This document shows positions 53,424 through 63,100 of a DNA stretch of 64,000 nucleotides, one piece after another. Made by a program: the position numbers and the translations under genes. The notes below the pieces were generated by a model, which had not been told where the DNA came from, did not search any database, and was given only the letters and a program-made list of their open reading frames with translations. Origin of the DNA: an archaeon (GTDB lineage: Archaea > Thermoplasmatota > Thermoplasmata > Methanomassiliicoccales > Methanomethylophilaceae); the NCBI GenBank assembly GCA_024399155.1, contig JAKSHX010000002.1, forward strand, positions 1 to 64,000. The letters run 5' to 3'. Within the stretch, counting starts at the first letter, position 1. Every line of letters starts with the position of its first letter.

Positions 53424-53597
53424 ATGAAATCAACAGTGAATACGCCTCTCTCAATAGAAAAAAGCGTTATAATCACTTCAAGTAGATTATGTTCTTTGAT
53501 TGACTTCGGTGACGAAGTCCTTGCACCTGGTTCGAGATTTGCTATGCGTGGCCCACATGTAGTACTTGCGTGGAAAAGTGTTTATTATATAGACTAG
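53424..53597 (+). pseudogene. short coding fragment, 57 codons
   Basis: A frame from ATG 53424 encodes SIEKSVIITSSRLCSLIDFGDEV-type sequence (split here only for length) and then LAPGSRFAMRGPHVVLAW. It looks like part of an enzyme (strand, turn, GDEVLAP, strand) but is far too short and lacks a domain. Probably the remnant of a lost gene. Confidence 0.25.
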
Positions 53598-53658
53598 CGG
53601 GTAACTTTCAACCAGACACGTACAATATACGGTCAAAAGTATCACTAGATAAGCTGTT

Positions 53659-53871
53659 ATGTTCATGATTAACAGTCATACATGGAATATGCTTTCAGAA
53701 AAATCGTTCAGACCTCTTTCTGATATCTTTGTTGATAAAAATATTACAATTCTTGTGGACGGAGTTTACAATTCTTCTACAAGGACAAATATGTGTTATT
53801 CTTATTATAGTTGGACAGATTGTAGCAGTCGGTGGATTTTTAAAATGATGACCATGGCTGATGGCAAATGA
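53659..53871 (+). pseudogene. short frame of doubtful coding value
   Basis: 70 codons from ATG 53659, aromatic- and Cys-containing (NMCYSYYSWTDCSSRW), unlike neighbouring proteins in composition. Another phase over the same bases encodes a hydrophobic helix (ICVILIIVGQIVAVGGFL). Neither is convincing alone; together they fit a disrupted gene. A TATA-like tttattatatag lies at 53580-53591. Confidence 0.2.
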
Positions 53872-54030
53872 CATTTGTCATCATGGATGAGAATGTATAG
53901 AGATCTTGTAAATATGGTATTATGCATGTGCCAACCCCAACATACCTGCCGTGTATATCGAGGAGATGCCAGCGATTAATAGTTACCTTGTAAAAGTTAA
54001 AGAATTTTTAAAAATGGGAGAAATTTGACA

Positions 54031-54258
54031 TGAAGAGAATCGACGAGATAGCTGTTGTGCACGTTAACACCTCAAACGGTGAATTCTATGTTTTTCCCGC
54101 CTTTTGAGTATGGTATCATATCAACTGATTTGGACATTAAACTAGCAAAAAACAATCCAATATATGCACTGGGTTGGTTAGACAATATTAGAAAAAATCA
54201 TCTTAGATTTTATTATGCTACAGATGAGACAAAAATAAACAATAGCATGGCATACTAA
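54031..54258 (+). pseudogene. frameshifted small gene
   Basis: From ATG 54031 a frame encodes MKRIDEIAVVHVNTSNGEFY-VFP and then stops at TGA near 54108. In the next phase, protein-like sequence continues from that point: FEYGIISTDLDIKLAKNNPI, then YALGWLDNIRKNHLRFYYAT, ending at TAA 54256-54258. Joined at the TTTTTCCCG run, they give about 75 residues. Just upstream another piece (PAVYIEEMPAINSYLVKVKEF, up to a TGA at about 54029) is open in a further phase. I read this as one gene broken by indels; a programmed shift is less likely. Family unknown. Confidence 0.4.
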
Positions 54259-54300
54259 GCGAAATATCAAAACACATAATCAATAAATGAGGCAATTTAT

Positions 54301-54882
54301 ATGACAACAAGGAAAAACATCAGAAATGAAGATGACAAATCTGCAAATAATGTCTTAGATAAACCTTCAGATACAAAATTAGAAATCGATCCAAACACTG
54401 GTCTTGTGGAGAATGTTTTTGATGATGCCATTGATGTAGACAAACAACTTTTCAAAAAAAATCCTAGGAGAGTTCGTGCTTTAAAAGACCTCTGGTATGA
54501 TGAACTTCAAAATGCATTGGCTAATAGTGATGGGTCGGAAGAAGCGAAGAGAGAGATGATCTTTATGATGATTGCCAACAATATTCTTGACATTATCCTA
54601 GGGTGTGTCCCCGATGAGACTGCTCTTGAAGTTTCGTATGCTCTTGATAACACTATTGCACTTTCACATGTTAATAAAAAATATGATTGTGACCTGATTG
54701 AAGAAGAAAGAAAAGCGATATCGATAGTAAAAAGAGAGGATTACGATACTGACGATGACTTTTCAAGGGCATTAGAATCCATAGAAGATCATTGGTGGTC
54801 CATAGGTCAACCTCAACTTGGCATGAGAAGTGCTAATGATGCGATAATTGAAATGCTCAGAAAGTACGAGTTGAATGAATAA
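54301..54882 (+). CDS. acidic protein of unknown function, 193 residues
   Basis: Family not recognised. It begins with a charged, probably disordered stretch (about 1-45), then helices: RVRALKDLWYDELQNALANS, MMIANNILDIILGCVP and a C-terminal NDAIIEMLRKYEL. No metal or nucleotide motif. Its stop overlaps the mevalonate kinase start (TAATG), so it is cotranslated with an isoprenoid gene. A short gcaattt-type leader precedes ATG 54301 without clear ribosome site. Confidence 0.6.
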   Translation: MTTRKNIRNEDDKSANNVLDKPSDTKLEIDPNTGLVENVFDDAIDVDKQLFKKNPRRVRALKDLWYDELQNALANSDGSEEAKREMIFMMIANNILDIILGCVPDETALEVSYALDNTIALSHVNKKYDCDLIEEERKAISIVKREDYDTDDDFSRALESIEDHWWSIGQPQLGMRSANDAIIEMLRKYELNE

Positions 54883-55820
54883 TGTTTCGAAAAGACATTG
54901 TTGCATCATCACCTGGAAAATTTATTCTTTTGGGAGAACATGCTGTGGTCTACGGTAAGCCGGCGGTAGCTTTAGCAATAAATAAAAGGTTTTTATGCAG
55001 AGTGCAACTGGGTGAGATAGACGCGCTTAATGGTATGCCTATCAACCCCAAGATACATCCACATATAAGTTACATACTAAAGACAAGTGGTGTAACTAAT
55101 GTAACAATACATACGCAAAGTGAAATTCCATCTAGCTCAGGATTGGGATCATCAGCCGCATTGTGTACGTCACTTTCTGCTGCTATTAGGGCAATAAAGG
55201 GCGAGAATATAGATGTTAAAGATCTTGCAAATGATGCGTTCAATGCTGAGTATGAAGTACAGAGAGGGGCTAGCCCTTTAGATACTTCATGTTCTGCATT
55301 TGGAAAAGGTATCGCGTTGAATTGCCCAAAAAGTATGGGAAAATATATTTGGACCGCTGAAAAGGAGAGAAATAAGTGGGACATCTTTGAAATACCGGTT
55401 CCGAAGATGACCTTTGTTGTGGGGTATACAGGTATTAAAGCTCATACTGGACAATTAGTGGAGAGAGTGAGAAAATATAAAAAACATAATAAATTCGCGA
55501 CAGACATCGTGAATGAGATCGGAGATGTAACATTCGAAGGTATGGATTGTATATCTAAATATGATGTGACGGGGCTCGGAAGAGCAATGACTAAAAGTCA
55601 CAAACTTCTATCAATTCTTGGTGTTTCCTGTAGGGAGCTTGACAAACTTGTGAGTGCTTCTCTCAAATACTCGTATGGTGCTAAACTTACGGGATCTGGA
55701 GGTGGAGGAAGCATGATAGCTCTCACCGATAAGCCGGACAAAGTGTGCGAGACAATACGACTGCATGGCGGGATGCCTTTTATCATAAAAACAGATGTCC
55801 CGGGAGTCACCTTAGAATAA
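54882..55820 (+). CDS. mvk: mevalonate kinase
   Basis: A 312-residue GHMP kinase. N-terminal SSPGKFILLGEHAVVYGKPA, ATP loop PSSSGLGSSAALCTS, the catalytic Asp in GASPLDTSCSAFG, and C-terminal GAKLTGSGGGGSMIAL. The GEHAVVYG form is specific to mevalonate kinase. It phosphorylates mevalonate for isoprenoid lipid side chains. It overlaps the upstream unknown gene by one base and converges on ggr, 15 bases apart. Confidence 0.96.
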   Translation: MFRKDIVASSPGKFILLGEHAVVYGKPAVALAINKRFLCRVQLGEIDALNGMPINPKIHPHISYILKTSGVTNVTIHTQSEIPSSSGLGSSAALCTSLSAAIRAIKGENIDVKDLANDAFNAEYEVQRGASPLDTSCSAFGKGIALNCPKSMGKYIWTAEKERNKWDIFEIPVPKMTFVVGYTGIKAHTGQLVERVRKYKKHNKFATDIVNEIGDVTFEGMDCISKYDVTGLGRAMTKSHKLLSILGVSCRELDKLVSASLKYSYGAKLTGSGGGGSMIALTDKPDKVCETIRLHGGMPFIIKTDVPGVTLE

Positions 55821-55834
55821 AAGTTTTAATATTT

Positions 55835-57031
55835 TTAGATTAAATTTTCGAATCCTTCTACAACCCTTGGGAATTTATCTTTGATAGTTTTTAAAAGATT
55901 CAATACGTTAACTTCTTTGATGTCTGAATTTTTGATGAGCGTAATCAATTCATCAAGGGTCGTGTCATCGAGAGTGGCAAATCTTTCTTTTGCCATCCAA
56001 TTCCTATAAAGTTTATCTTCCATTCTATCGCGCCACATCTTTTCATAGGCTTGTAACGATTTTTTAGAAAAGTCTCCTTTTTTAAGACAGTCTGCTGCGA
56101 CAATTCCTGCATATTTGCCAGACCTGCATGCATGCGCGATCCCACCACCGGTTATAGGATCTATGATCCTTGCGGCGTCTCCGACTAACATGATATTATC
56201 ACCTATGGCAGAATCTAGACCTGGAATTGTTGAAACCATGCCCCCGACGATTTCTAATATTTGTCCATTTTTAAATCGAGGGTCATTGGCAATAAACTTG
56301 TCTAAATGATATTTAGGGTCGGCCCTCATTTTACATTTGGATGCCATAATACCGATACCAACATTAGCAGTGTTATTGCTCTTGGGAAAAATCCAAATAT
56401 ACCCTCCAGGTGCAGCTGAGCCGATGATAAATTCACAAAAGTTAGACTCGAACTTTATATTTGTCATTCTGTACTGAAGACATGTATCAAAATCTGACAT
56501 TTTTAACGTCGTGTCTATACCTGCCCATCTTCCCACTTGTGATTCGTAACCATCTGCAGCAATGACACATTTGGCGTATATTTCGATATCTTCACCCATT
56601 GACTTTGCTTTGATACCGATAAGTTTTCCGTCTTTGTCCCTAATAACACCGTTACAACCTGTCCTCATCATAATTTTTGACCCTGCTGATACGGCTTCCT
56701 CGGCAAGACGTTTATCAAAAATATGTCTCTCTAAAACATATCCTACTTCGGTACCAGCTTTACTTTCGTCTAATTGGAGGGTTATTCCAGATGGGGATCT
56801 TATAATTGCTCCAGCCATATCAGCACGTATCCATGAAGGATCTGATTTTATTCCGAGTTCTGCAAGCCATTTCTTAGAGACTCCCTCAGCGCATCTTAAG
56901 GGTGCTCCAATTTCAGCCTTCTTTTCGATCATAATCGTTTTGGATCCACCCTCTGCTGCAAACTTTGCAGCCATACTTCCGCCTGGTCCTGCTCCGACCA
57001 CAACTACGTCACAGTCGTATGTTGATGACAT
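55835..57031 (-). CDS. geranylgeranyl reductase (archaeal lipid saturation)
   Basis: From ATG 57031 (MSSTYDCDVVVVGAGPGGS) the protein has 398 residues; an upstream ATG at 57139 lies in the ferredoxin gene and is rejected because GGAGGGA precedes 57031 at good spacing. FAD-binding GAGPGGS, then EIGAPLRCAEGVS with the conserved Cys of the family, YVLERHIFDK, and the GD motif LVGDAARIIDPITGGGI. Digeranylgeranylglycerophospholipid reductases hydrogenate the isoprenoid chains. The ferredoxin gene directly upstream (1-base gap) is the likely electron donor. Confidence 0.92.
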   Translation of the reverse strand: MSSTYDCDVVVVGAGPGGSMAAKFAAEGGSKTIMIEKKAEIGAPLRCAEGVSKKWLAELGIKSDPSWIRADMAGAIIRSPSGITLQLDESKAGTEVGYVLERHIFDKRLAEEAVSAGSKIMMRTGCNGVIRDKDGKLIGIKAKSMGEDIEIYAKCVIAADGYESQVGRWAGIDTTLKMSDFDTCLQYRMTNIKFESNFCEFIIGSAAPGGYIWIFPKSNNTANVGIGIMASKCKMRADPKYHLDKFIANDPRFKNGQILEIVGGMVSTIPGLDSAIGDNIMLVGDAARIIDPITGGGIAHACRSGKYAGIVAADCLKKGDFSKKSLQAYEKMWRDRMEDKLYRNWMAKERFATLDDTTLDELITLIKNSDIKEVNVLNLLKTIKDKFPRVVEGFENLI

Positions 57032-57032
57032 T

Positions 57033-57200
57033 TCAATTTCCCTCCGAAAGTGCACCGACGGGACAAACTTTGATGCATCTACCACACTTATTGCATTTAT
57101 CACTGAATTCGAGAATATAATCTTCCAAATAAATTGCATTCATTGGACATGATCCTACACATCCACCGCAATGAAGGCATTTTCCATAGTTAACCTTCAT
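57033..57200 (-). CDS. 2[4Fe-4S] ferredoxin
   Basis: From ATG 57200 (MKVNYGKCLHCGGC) the protein has 55 residues; an ATG at 57230 overlaps tes and lacks a good ribosome site, while GAGGTG precedes 57200. Two full cluster motifs: CLHCGGCVGSCP and CNKCGRCIKVCP. It lies between the radical SAM enzyme and geranylgeranyl reductase, both of which need low-potential electrons, so it probably serves one or both. Confidence 0.92.
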   Translation of the reverse strand: MKVNYGKCLHCGGCVGSCPMNAIYLEDYILEFSDKCNKCGRCIKVCPVGALSEGN

Positions 57201-57210
57201 AACAAACACC

Positions 57211-58830
57211 TCATACATCAGGCCTTTCATCCTCTGGTACTATAAGAGCCTGCTCAAGAAGTTTGGCTTCATCTTTATGTTTTTCTTTCCATTCAGTAAT
57301 CGGCATGGAGAACTTTTTTTCAATTTCTTTGCGATATTCTGGTCCACCATTATACGCACAAAAAGGGATGACACGAAGATCTGGAGTGGCATAATGTACT
57401 GCACATCGTTCTACTCTTGTTATGTCATAATTATAGGAGTCTTGAAAGTGCATCCCGCCGACGTACAACATTTTCCATGAAAATGCCGACAGTGTCTTTT
57501 TAGATTTGTCACTCATGATATTTTTAAGGGTACTGATAAGTGCCTTTTTGGTTATTCCATCGGGCATCTTGGATTTGTCGATACAACTGTTCATTAACTT
57601 CACAGATTTATAAATATAAATTTTCTTAAACCTTGACTTTTCAGCCTTATCGGCTAAAATATTTATTTCATGTATGAACCTTTTTACATCAATAAATCTG
57701 GTTATGGGTGTAACTTTCCCTTTATCATCCTTAAACAAATATGTCGCTAAACCGCAATGTGGATGTGCCGTAAAAGTAACCATACTCTTATTCATAATAA
57801 CTGATGCAAATTTTGAAATTGGCGCAACGACAGGTACAGGGTACCAATCTGTATCAACTGTATATCCAGTCTGATCTCCAAAATTCTTGACTAGATCGGA
57901 CAGTGTATATCTTCCTTTCTCCAAATCTTCATGTGTAATTCTTCCGGTGAATGAAACAGGCTGAAAATTAACTCCACGGATGATGTCTGAATTCTCGAAT
58001 GCAAAATTAATAATTTTTCCAAGTTGATCATCGTTCATTCCTTTTACGATTGTGGGAACTAAAACAACCGATGGCGGATGATCCAACTGCCTAAGATTTT
58101 CCAACACCTTAACCTTAATGTGAAACATCTTCCTGTTTCTTGCCTGAATATATACATCATCGCCAACACCGTCAAACGAAAGATATATAGTATTCAATCC
58201 AGAATTTTTTGCCTTTTGGCAAAATTCAACACTTTTAGAAAATTCTATTCCGTTTGATGCTACCTGAATCTGTGCGAATCCCATATCCTTTGCAGCTTTA
58301 ATAACGTCAAAGAATCTTGGGTATACCGTTGGTTCTCCTCCAGAAAATTGTACAGCAGTGCATTTGATTGGACGTTCATTTCTGAGCATCTTAAGCATTG
58401 AGATAACTTCCTCATATGACGGCTCATATACGTAACCGGCATGATTTGCATCAGCAAAGCATATCGGACATGACATATTACATCTGTTAGTCAAATCGAT
58501 ATTTGCCAATGCCGTACACGAGCGCATCTTGATTTTGGTGTTATCTATAACAAAAGATGATGCGTCGTCGTTATTCTTTGCTGTAGTATCATCATGATTG
58601 ATAAGACCGATTCCATCCATGGCATATTCTTCAGCTCTGAGATACATTTTAGCATCCGACCATATGAGATTCTCATACTCTCCATGTTTTGGACATGTTT
58701 TTTTGGCATACACCTTTCCATCTTTTTCATAGTATTCTGCATGAATGATTTTTTTACATTCGGGACATATCGATTTTGAACTCTTAGGCAGGCCCTTTTC
58801 ATTCTGGTATTCCTTTACAGTTAGGGGCAT
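57211..58830 (-). CDS. tes: radical SAM enzyme, probable tetraether lipid synthase
   Basis: From ATG 58830 the protein has 539 residues (ATG 58851 adds seven; residue numbers here count from it). An N-terminal CPECKK...KKTCPKHG pair (Cys29, Cys32, Cys53, His56) precedes the radical SAM cluster CNMSCPIC (Cys124, Cys128, Cys131) and GGEP (SGGEPTVYP). This N-terminal ribbon plus SAM layout is that of MJ0619/MA_1486-type tetraether synthases (Tes), which join two archaeol chains to form membrane-spanning GDGT lipids. Further Cys occur in the C-terminal half (HPHCGLA, ERCAVH, PFCAYN) for extra clusters. Followed by ferredoxin and ggr, supporting a lipid role. Confidence 0.8.
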   Translation of the reverse strand: MPLTVKEYQNEKGLPKSSKSICPECKKIIHAEYYEKDGKVYAKKTCPKHGEYENLIWSDAKMYLRAEEYAMDGIGLINHDDTTAKNNDDASSFVIDNTKIKMRSCTALANIDLTNRCNMSCPICFADANHAGYVYEPSYEEVISMLKMLRNERPIKCTAVQFSGGEPTVYPRFFDVIKAAKDMGFAQIQVASNGIEFSKSVEFCQKAKNSGLNTIYLSFDGVGDDVYIQARNRKMFHIKVKVLENLRQLDHPPSVVLVPTIVKGMNDDQLGKIINFAFENSDIIRGVNFQPVSFTGRITHEDLEKGRYTLSDLVKNFGDQTGYTVDTDWYPVPVVAPISKFASVIMNKSMVTFTAHPHCGLATYLFKDDKGKVTPITRFIDVKRFIHEINILADKAEKSRFKKIYIYKSVKLMNSCIDKSKMPDGITKKALISTLKNIMSDKSKKTLSAFSWKMLYVGGMHFQDSYNYDITRVERCAVHYATPDLRVIPFCAYNGGPEYRKEIEKKFSMPITEWKEKHKDEAKLLEQALIVPEDERPDV

Positions 58831-59126
58831 TATAACCACTTTGTTGACCACGGACTACTTCACATGTTATAACATTGTCGTCAAAAAAGGTTTTATCTGG
58901 GAATTTGAGAATGAGATTCATATTATTATCTACAATAACGTTTTAAAGGTGATGCGCAAATAGTAATAACGAACATAGCGGTTTTGTAGATGCGTGTTAA
59001 CTTTGTGTCTCTTAATTTTCTAGTTATCTTACGTTATGTGTTATGTAGAATGCTAAAAGGAAAATGCATCTTTCGTGAAGGGTGTTCTGTCCTTAGCTTT
59101 ATAGATTTAAACAATATCTAGCGCTT
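58831..59126. other. intergenic region between divergent tes and the GTPase gene
   Basis: AT-rich, nearly 300 bases. No gene supported; a short in-frame run ending NNVLKVMRK has no start of its own. Promoters for both flanks are expected here; a tttatagattta run at 59098-59109 could be the box of the GTPase gene. Confidence 0.4.
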
Positions 59127-60119
59127 ATGGCCATAAAGTCCTACAGGGTACCAACTGTTCTTTCCTCGGATGAGTTGAAAGACAAAGCATTCTGCAGGGC
59201 GTCTAAAATTGCTATTAATGGTGCAAGCGCCCTCGACTCAAAGAAAAAAACTTCTATTGCTAAGATAGCAGCGTCTGGGGATATTGTTAAAGATTCTCTT
59301 ACAGAATACATCAATAGATTTCCGAGGATCGAAAAAGATGATGATTTCTTCCCTGAACTAATTGACTTAGTTATAGGAATAGATCAGTACAAGAAATCAT
59401 TGGGAGCAATAAATTGGGCAGCTAAAAAGATTGAAAAAATTAAAATTGAATCATTGAGAAATGTCCGACGTTCTAAGGATATTTTCGCTATAAATTGTAT
59501 CAGAAACAGCTTTTATGGAAGAATGTCTTCAGTGATTGACCAGGTTGAAAAAGACCTACTATTTTTGCGGGAAAGTAAGAATAAATTCAGAGTTATGCCA
59601 TTTATTGATCCAAAAATAGCAACGGTTGTTGTGGCTGGGTTTCCCAACGTCGGAAAGAGTAGACTGGTTACATATCTTAGCACAGCCGCACCAGAAGTTG
59701 CACCGTATCCATTCACCACTAAGGGTATCGTAGTTGGACACATTGAGGACGGGTGGAAAAAATTTCAGGTGATAGACACGCCTGGACTGCTTGATAGAGA
59801 ATTTGAAGATCGTAACAATATCGAAAAGCAAGCGGTACTGGCGCTTAGATATCTGACTCATGTAATATTATTTGTACTTGATCCGTCAGAAACCTGCGGG
59901 TACTCGATAGAAAAACAAGAAACGTTACTTAAGTCTGTGATCAATGGATTTAAGAATGTGCCTGTAATAACTGCAGAAAGCAAAAATGATATTCTTGTTA
60001 GGAAAAATGGAAATATCAATTTTTCAGCCGAAACTGGTAGCAATTTGGAAAAACTTCGCGATGCGATTCTTGCAGAGTTGAGGAAGGTAAAGTTTGAAGA
60101 TATAGAGATTGAGAGATGA
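59127..60119 (+). CDS. NOG1/Obg-type GTPase
   Basis: A 330-residue GTPase. N-terminal helical domain (residues 1-165), then the G domain: G1 AGFPNVGKSRLV, G2 region PYPFTTKG, G3 DTPGLLD, and a divergent G4 near TAESKND. The PFTTKG and helical N-terminal part are those of NOG1, which acts in large-subunit maturation; archaeal NOG1 forms are this short. It overlaps polC by 4 bases (ATGA), so ribosome assembly and replication genes share an mRNA. Confidence 0.85.
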   Translation: MAIKSYRVPTVLSSDELKDKAFCRASKIAINGASALDSKKKTSIAKIAASGDIVKDSLTEYINRFPRIEKDDDFFPELIDLVIGIDQYKKSLGAINWAAKKIEKIKIESLRNVRRSKDIFAINCIRNSFYGRMSSVIDQVEKDLLFLRESKNKFRVMPFIDPKIATVVVAGFPNVGKSRLVTYLSTAAPEVAPYPFTTKGIVVGHIEDGWKKFQVIDTPGLLDREFEDRNNIEKQAVLALRYLTHVILFVLDPSETCGYSIEKQETLLKSVINGFKNVPVITAESKNDILVRKNGNINFSAETGSNLEKLRDAILAELRKVKFEDIEIER

Positions 60120-63100
60120 TGACTACACATAAAGTAGCGTTTAGTTACGAAATGAAAAAATATTTTGAAAATCTCTCTGCCGAGACTCAAAGATGTTATG
60201 AAATCGCTGAAATGGGAAGAAAGAGGGGCTATGATCCTGAACTTAAAGTGGAAATACCACAAGCAGAGGACCTTGCTTCACGTGTCGAGAAACTTTTAAC
60301 TGATTTTGATGTTGGAGAAGTGGCTGACGACATTAGGCGCCTCACCGAGGAACTTGGAGATAGAGAACTTGTTTCGCTTGAGATTGCAAAGCTAGTTGCT
60401 CAAAGATCTGTCGAAAAAAAAGAATTGGCCGTTGATAGAGCAATCAGAGTTGGATTAGCTGTTTTAACGGAAGGAATTTTGGTCGCTCCCCTTGAAGGTC
60501 TTGCAAATACAAAAATAAGATTGAATTCAGATGGTAGTGAATATATAGATCTCATATTTGCAGGTCCCATTCGTGCAGCTGGAGGAACCGCTCAAGCAAT
60601 GAGCGTTTTGATCGCCGATGTTGTCAGACAAACCATAGGTGTTGGAAGATACGTTCCAACTGAACAGGAAATTAATAGGCTTGTAGAAGAGATACCACTG
60701 TATAAGCAGTGTCAACATCTTCAGTATACACCATCTCCAGATGAGATCAAACTTATAGTCAGAGACTGCCCAATATGTATAGATGGTGAAGGAACAGAAA
60801 AAACAGAAATATCAGGATTTAGAGATCTTCCCAGGATTAAAACCAATCAGGTCAGAGGAGGTGCATGTTTAGTCATTTCTGAAGGACTGTGCTTAAAAGC
60901 AGCAAAGATTAAAAAACATGTTGACCGGCTAAAAATTCAGGGATGGGAGTTTATAGATGAGTATTTGATTCAGAAAAATGCATCGTCCACTAACGAAAAA
61001 ATAGTAGATGAATCGGTCGAATCTGCAGAAAAATACCTTAAGGATATGGTTGCAGGACGTCCAATCTTCGGACATCCATCAAGAATTGGAGCATTTAGGC
61101 TCAGATATGGCCGTGGAAGAACCTGTGGATTGGCATCTTTAGCATATTCGCCCGCGAGTATGTATGTATTGGATGAATTCCCTGCATTGGGGACGCAACT
61201 AAAAATAGAAAGACCTGGTAAGGCGTGTGTTGTAACCCCCTGTGATGAGCTAGAGGGCCCTATAGTACTATTGAAAAACGGGGATCTCATTCAATGTAAT
61301 ACTGTCGCAGAAGCCAAAGATGTTAAGGCAGATATTGCAGAAATTGTAGACACTGGTGAGGTTTTAATTCCATTTGGAGAATTTTGTGAGAACAATCACT
61401 CTCTAGTAACCTGCGGATATCCTATAGAATGGCACAAACTTGAACTAAAGAAATATGGCAATCTCCCAAGAGATTGGAAAAATCCTACATGGGAACGTGC
61501 TCTAGAAATGTCGAACACATTAGGTGTTCCCTTGCACCCTAATTTCAACTTATTCTGGTCTGATATAAAAGATACTGATAAACTGGTATCTCTAAGAGAC
61601 TACATATTAAAAAATGGGTCATTTAACGGTGATCTGATACTTCCTAACGAACCTGCCCAGAAAAAACTTCTAGAGGACTTAGGGGCATTGCATAAAATTC
61701 GTGACGGCAAAATTTTGATTGAGAAGTATGCGCTACCTCTTCTAGCCGGTTTGGGCCTTTCACATGATGGCAATAGAATCAAAAAAACTGTGGAATTAGA
61801 AAAAAAGTTGCTGCCATTGCAAATGGTTAGTAAAGCCATGAATATCGAAGTTCGAGCAAGAGCCGGAACAAGAATTGGTACAAGAATGGGAAGACCCGAA
61901 AAAGCTAGAGATAGAAGAGCAAATTCTGGAATTATCCATGGTCTATTCCCAATCACTGATGCACCTGATTTTAGGAGGGAATTAAAAAAAGCCGTTGCAG
62001 CATCTAAAGCATTTAAATTCGATGGCAAAAAAAGGGGAAACAACAGTGTCGCAATAAAAAACGGATGTATAATGATCAATATGGGAACTAGAATATGTCC
62101 CGTATGCAAAAAAAATACTTTCCGTACATGGTGTAGAGATTGCAACGCTCACACAGAATACGTAGAGAGCACTTCTAAATTTGAAAAAAAATTAATTCCA
62201 GTCGATATTGATGGCGAGTATCATGCTGCACTTAGCAAGTTAGGTATGGTTGATGCGCCTGAAATTAAAGTTATCGACGAATTTGGATCAAATACAAAAA
62301 CACCTGAGGCATTAGAAAAATCCATCTTAAGAGCAAAGAATGATGTCATTGTATACAAAGACGGCACCATCCGTTTTGACATGACTGATATACCAATAAC
62401 ACATTTCAGGCCAAAAGAAGTTGGTCTAACAATCGAAAAAGCGATTGAATTGGGCTATACACACGATTGGAATGGAAATCCTCTCACGAATGACGATCAG
62501 TTGTGTGAATTAAAGGTACAGGATGTCATTCCAAATGTGGATTGTGGAAATCATCTCGTAAAGGTAGCTAAATTTATAGATGACTTGCTTGAGAAATTCT
62601 ATGGTGTAGAAAAATACTATAATGCAGAAAAACCGGCCGATATAATTGGACAGCTGGGTATTGGTCTTGCACCTCATACATCAGGTGGGATACTGTGTCG
62701 TATAATTGGCTATACTAATGTCTGTGGGTGCTTTGGACATCCATTTTTTCATGCTGGAAAAAGAAGAAATTGTGACGGAGATGAAGATTCTATGATGCTT
62801 CTTTTAGATGGTCTCCTCAATTTTTCAAGGACATACATTCCACGTAATAGGGGTGGTTTTATGGATACCCCCCTTGTTCTCACAACAAGAATAGATCCTA
62901 ACGAAATTGACAAGGAAGCACACAATATTGATTGTTTAAGAGAATATCCGATTGAATTCTATGAAGCCGCGATGCAAAGGAAAGATGCAAAGGAAATTGA
63001 GAAAATCATGGACCTTGTGAGTAGACGCATCGGAACAAACTTACAATACGAAGGGTTCGGATTTACACATGACACCGCCAGTATTAACGATGGACCTTTA

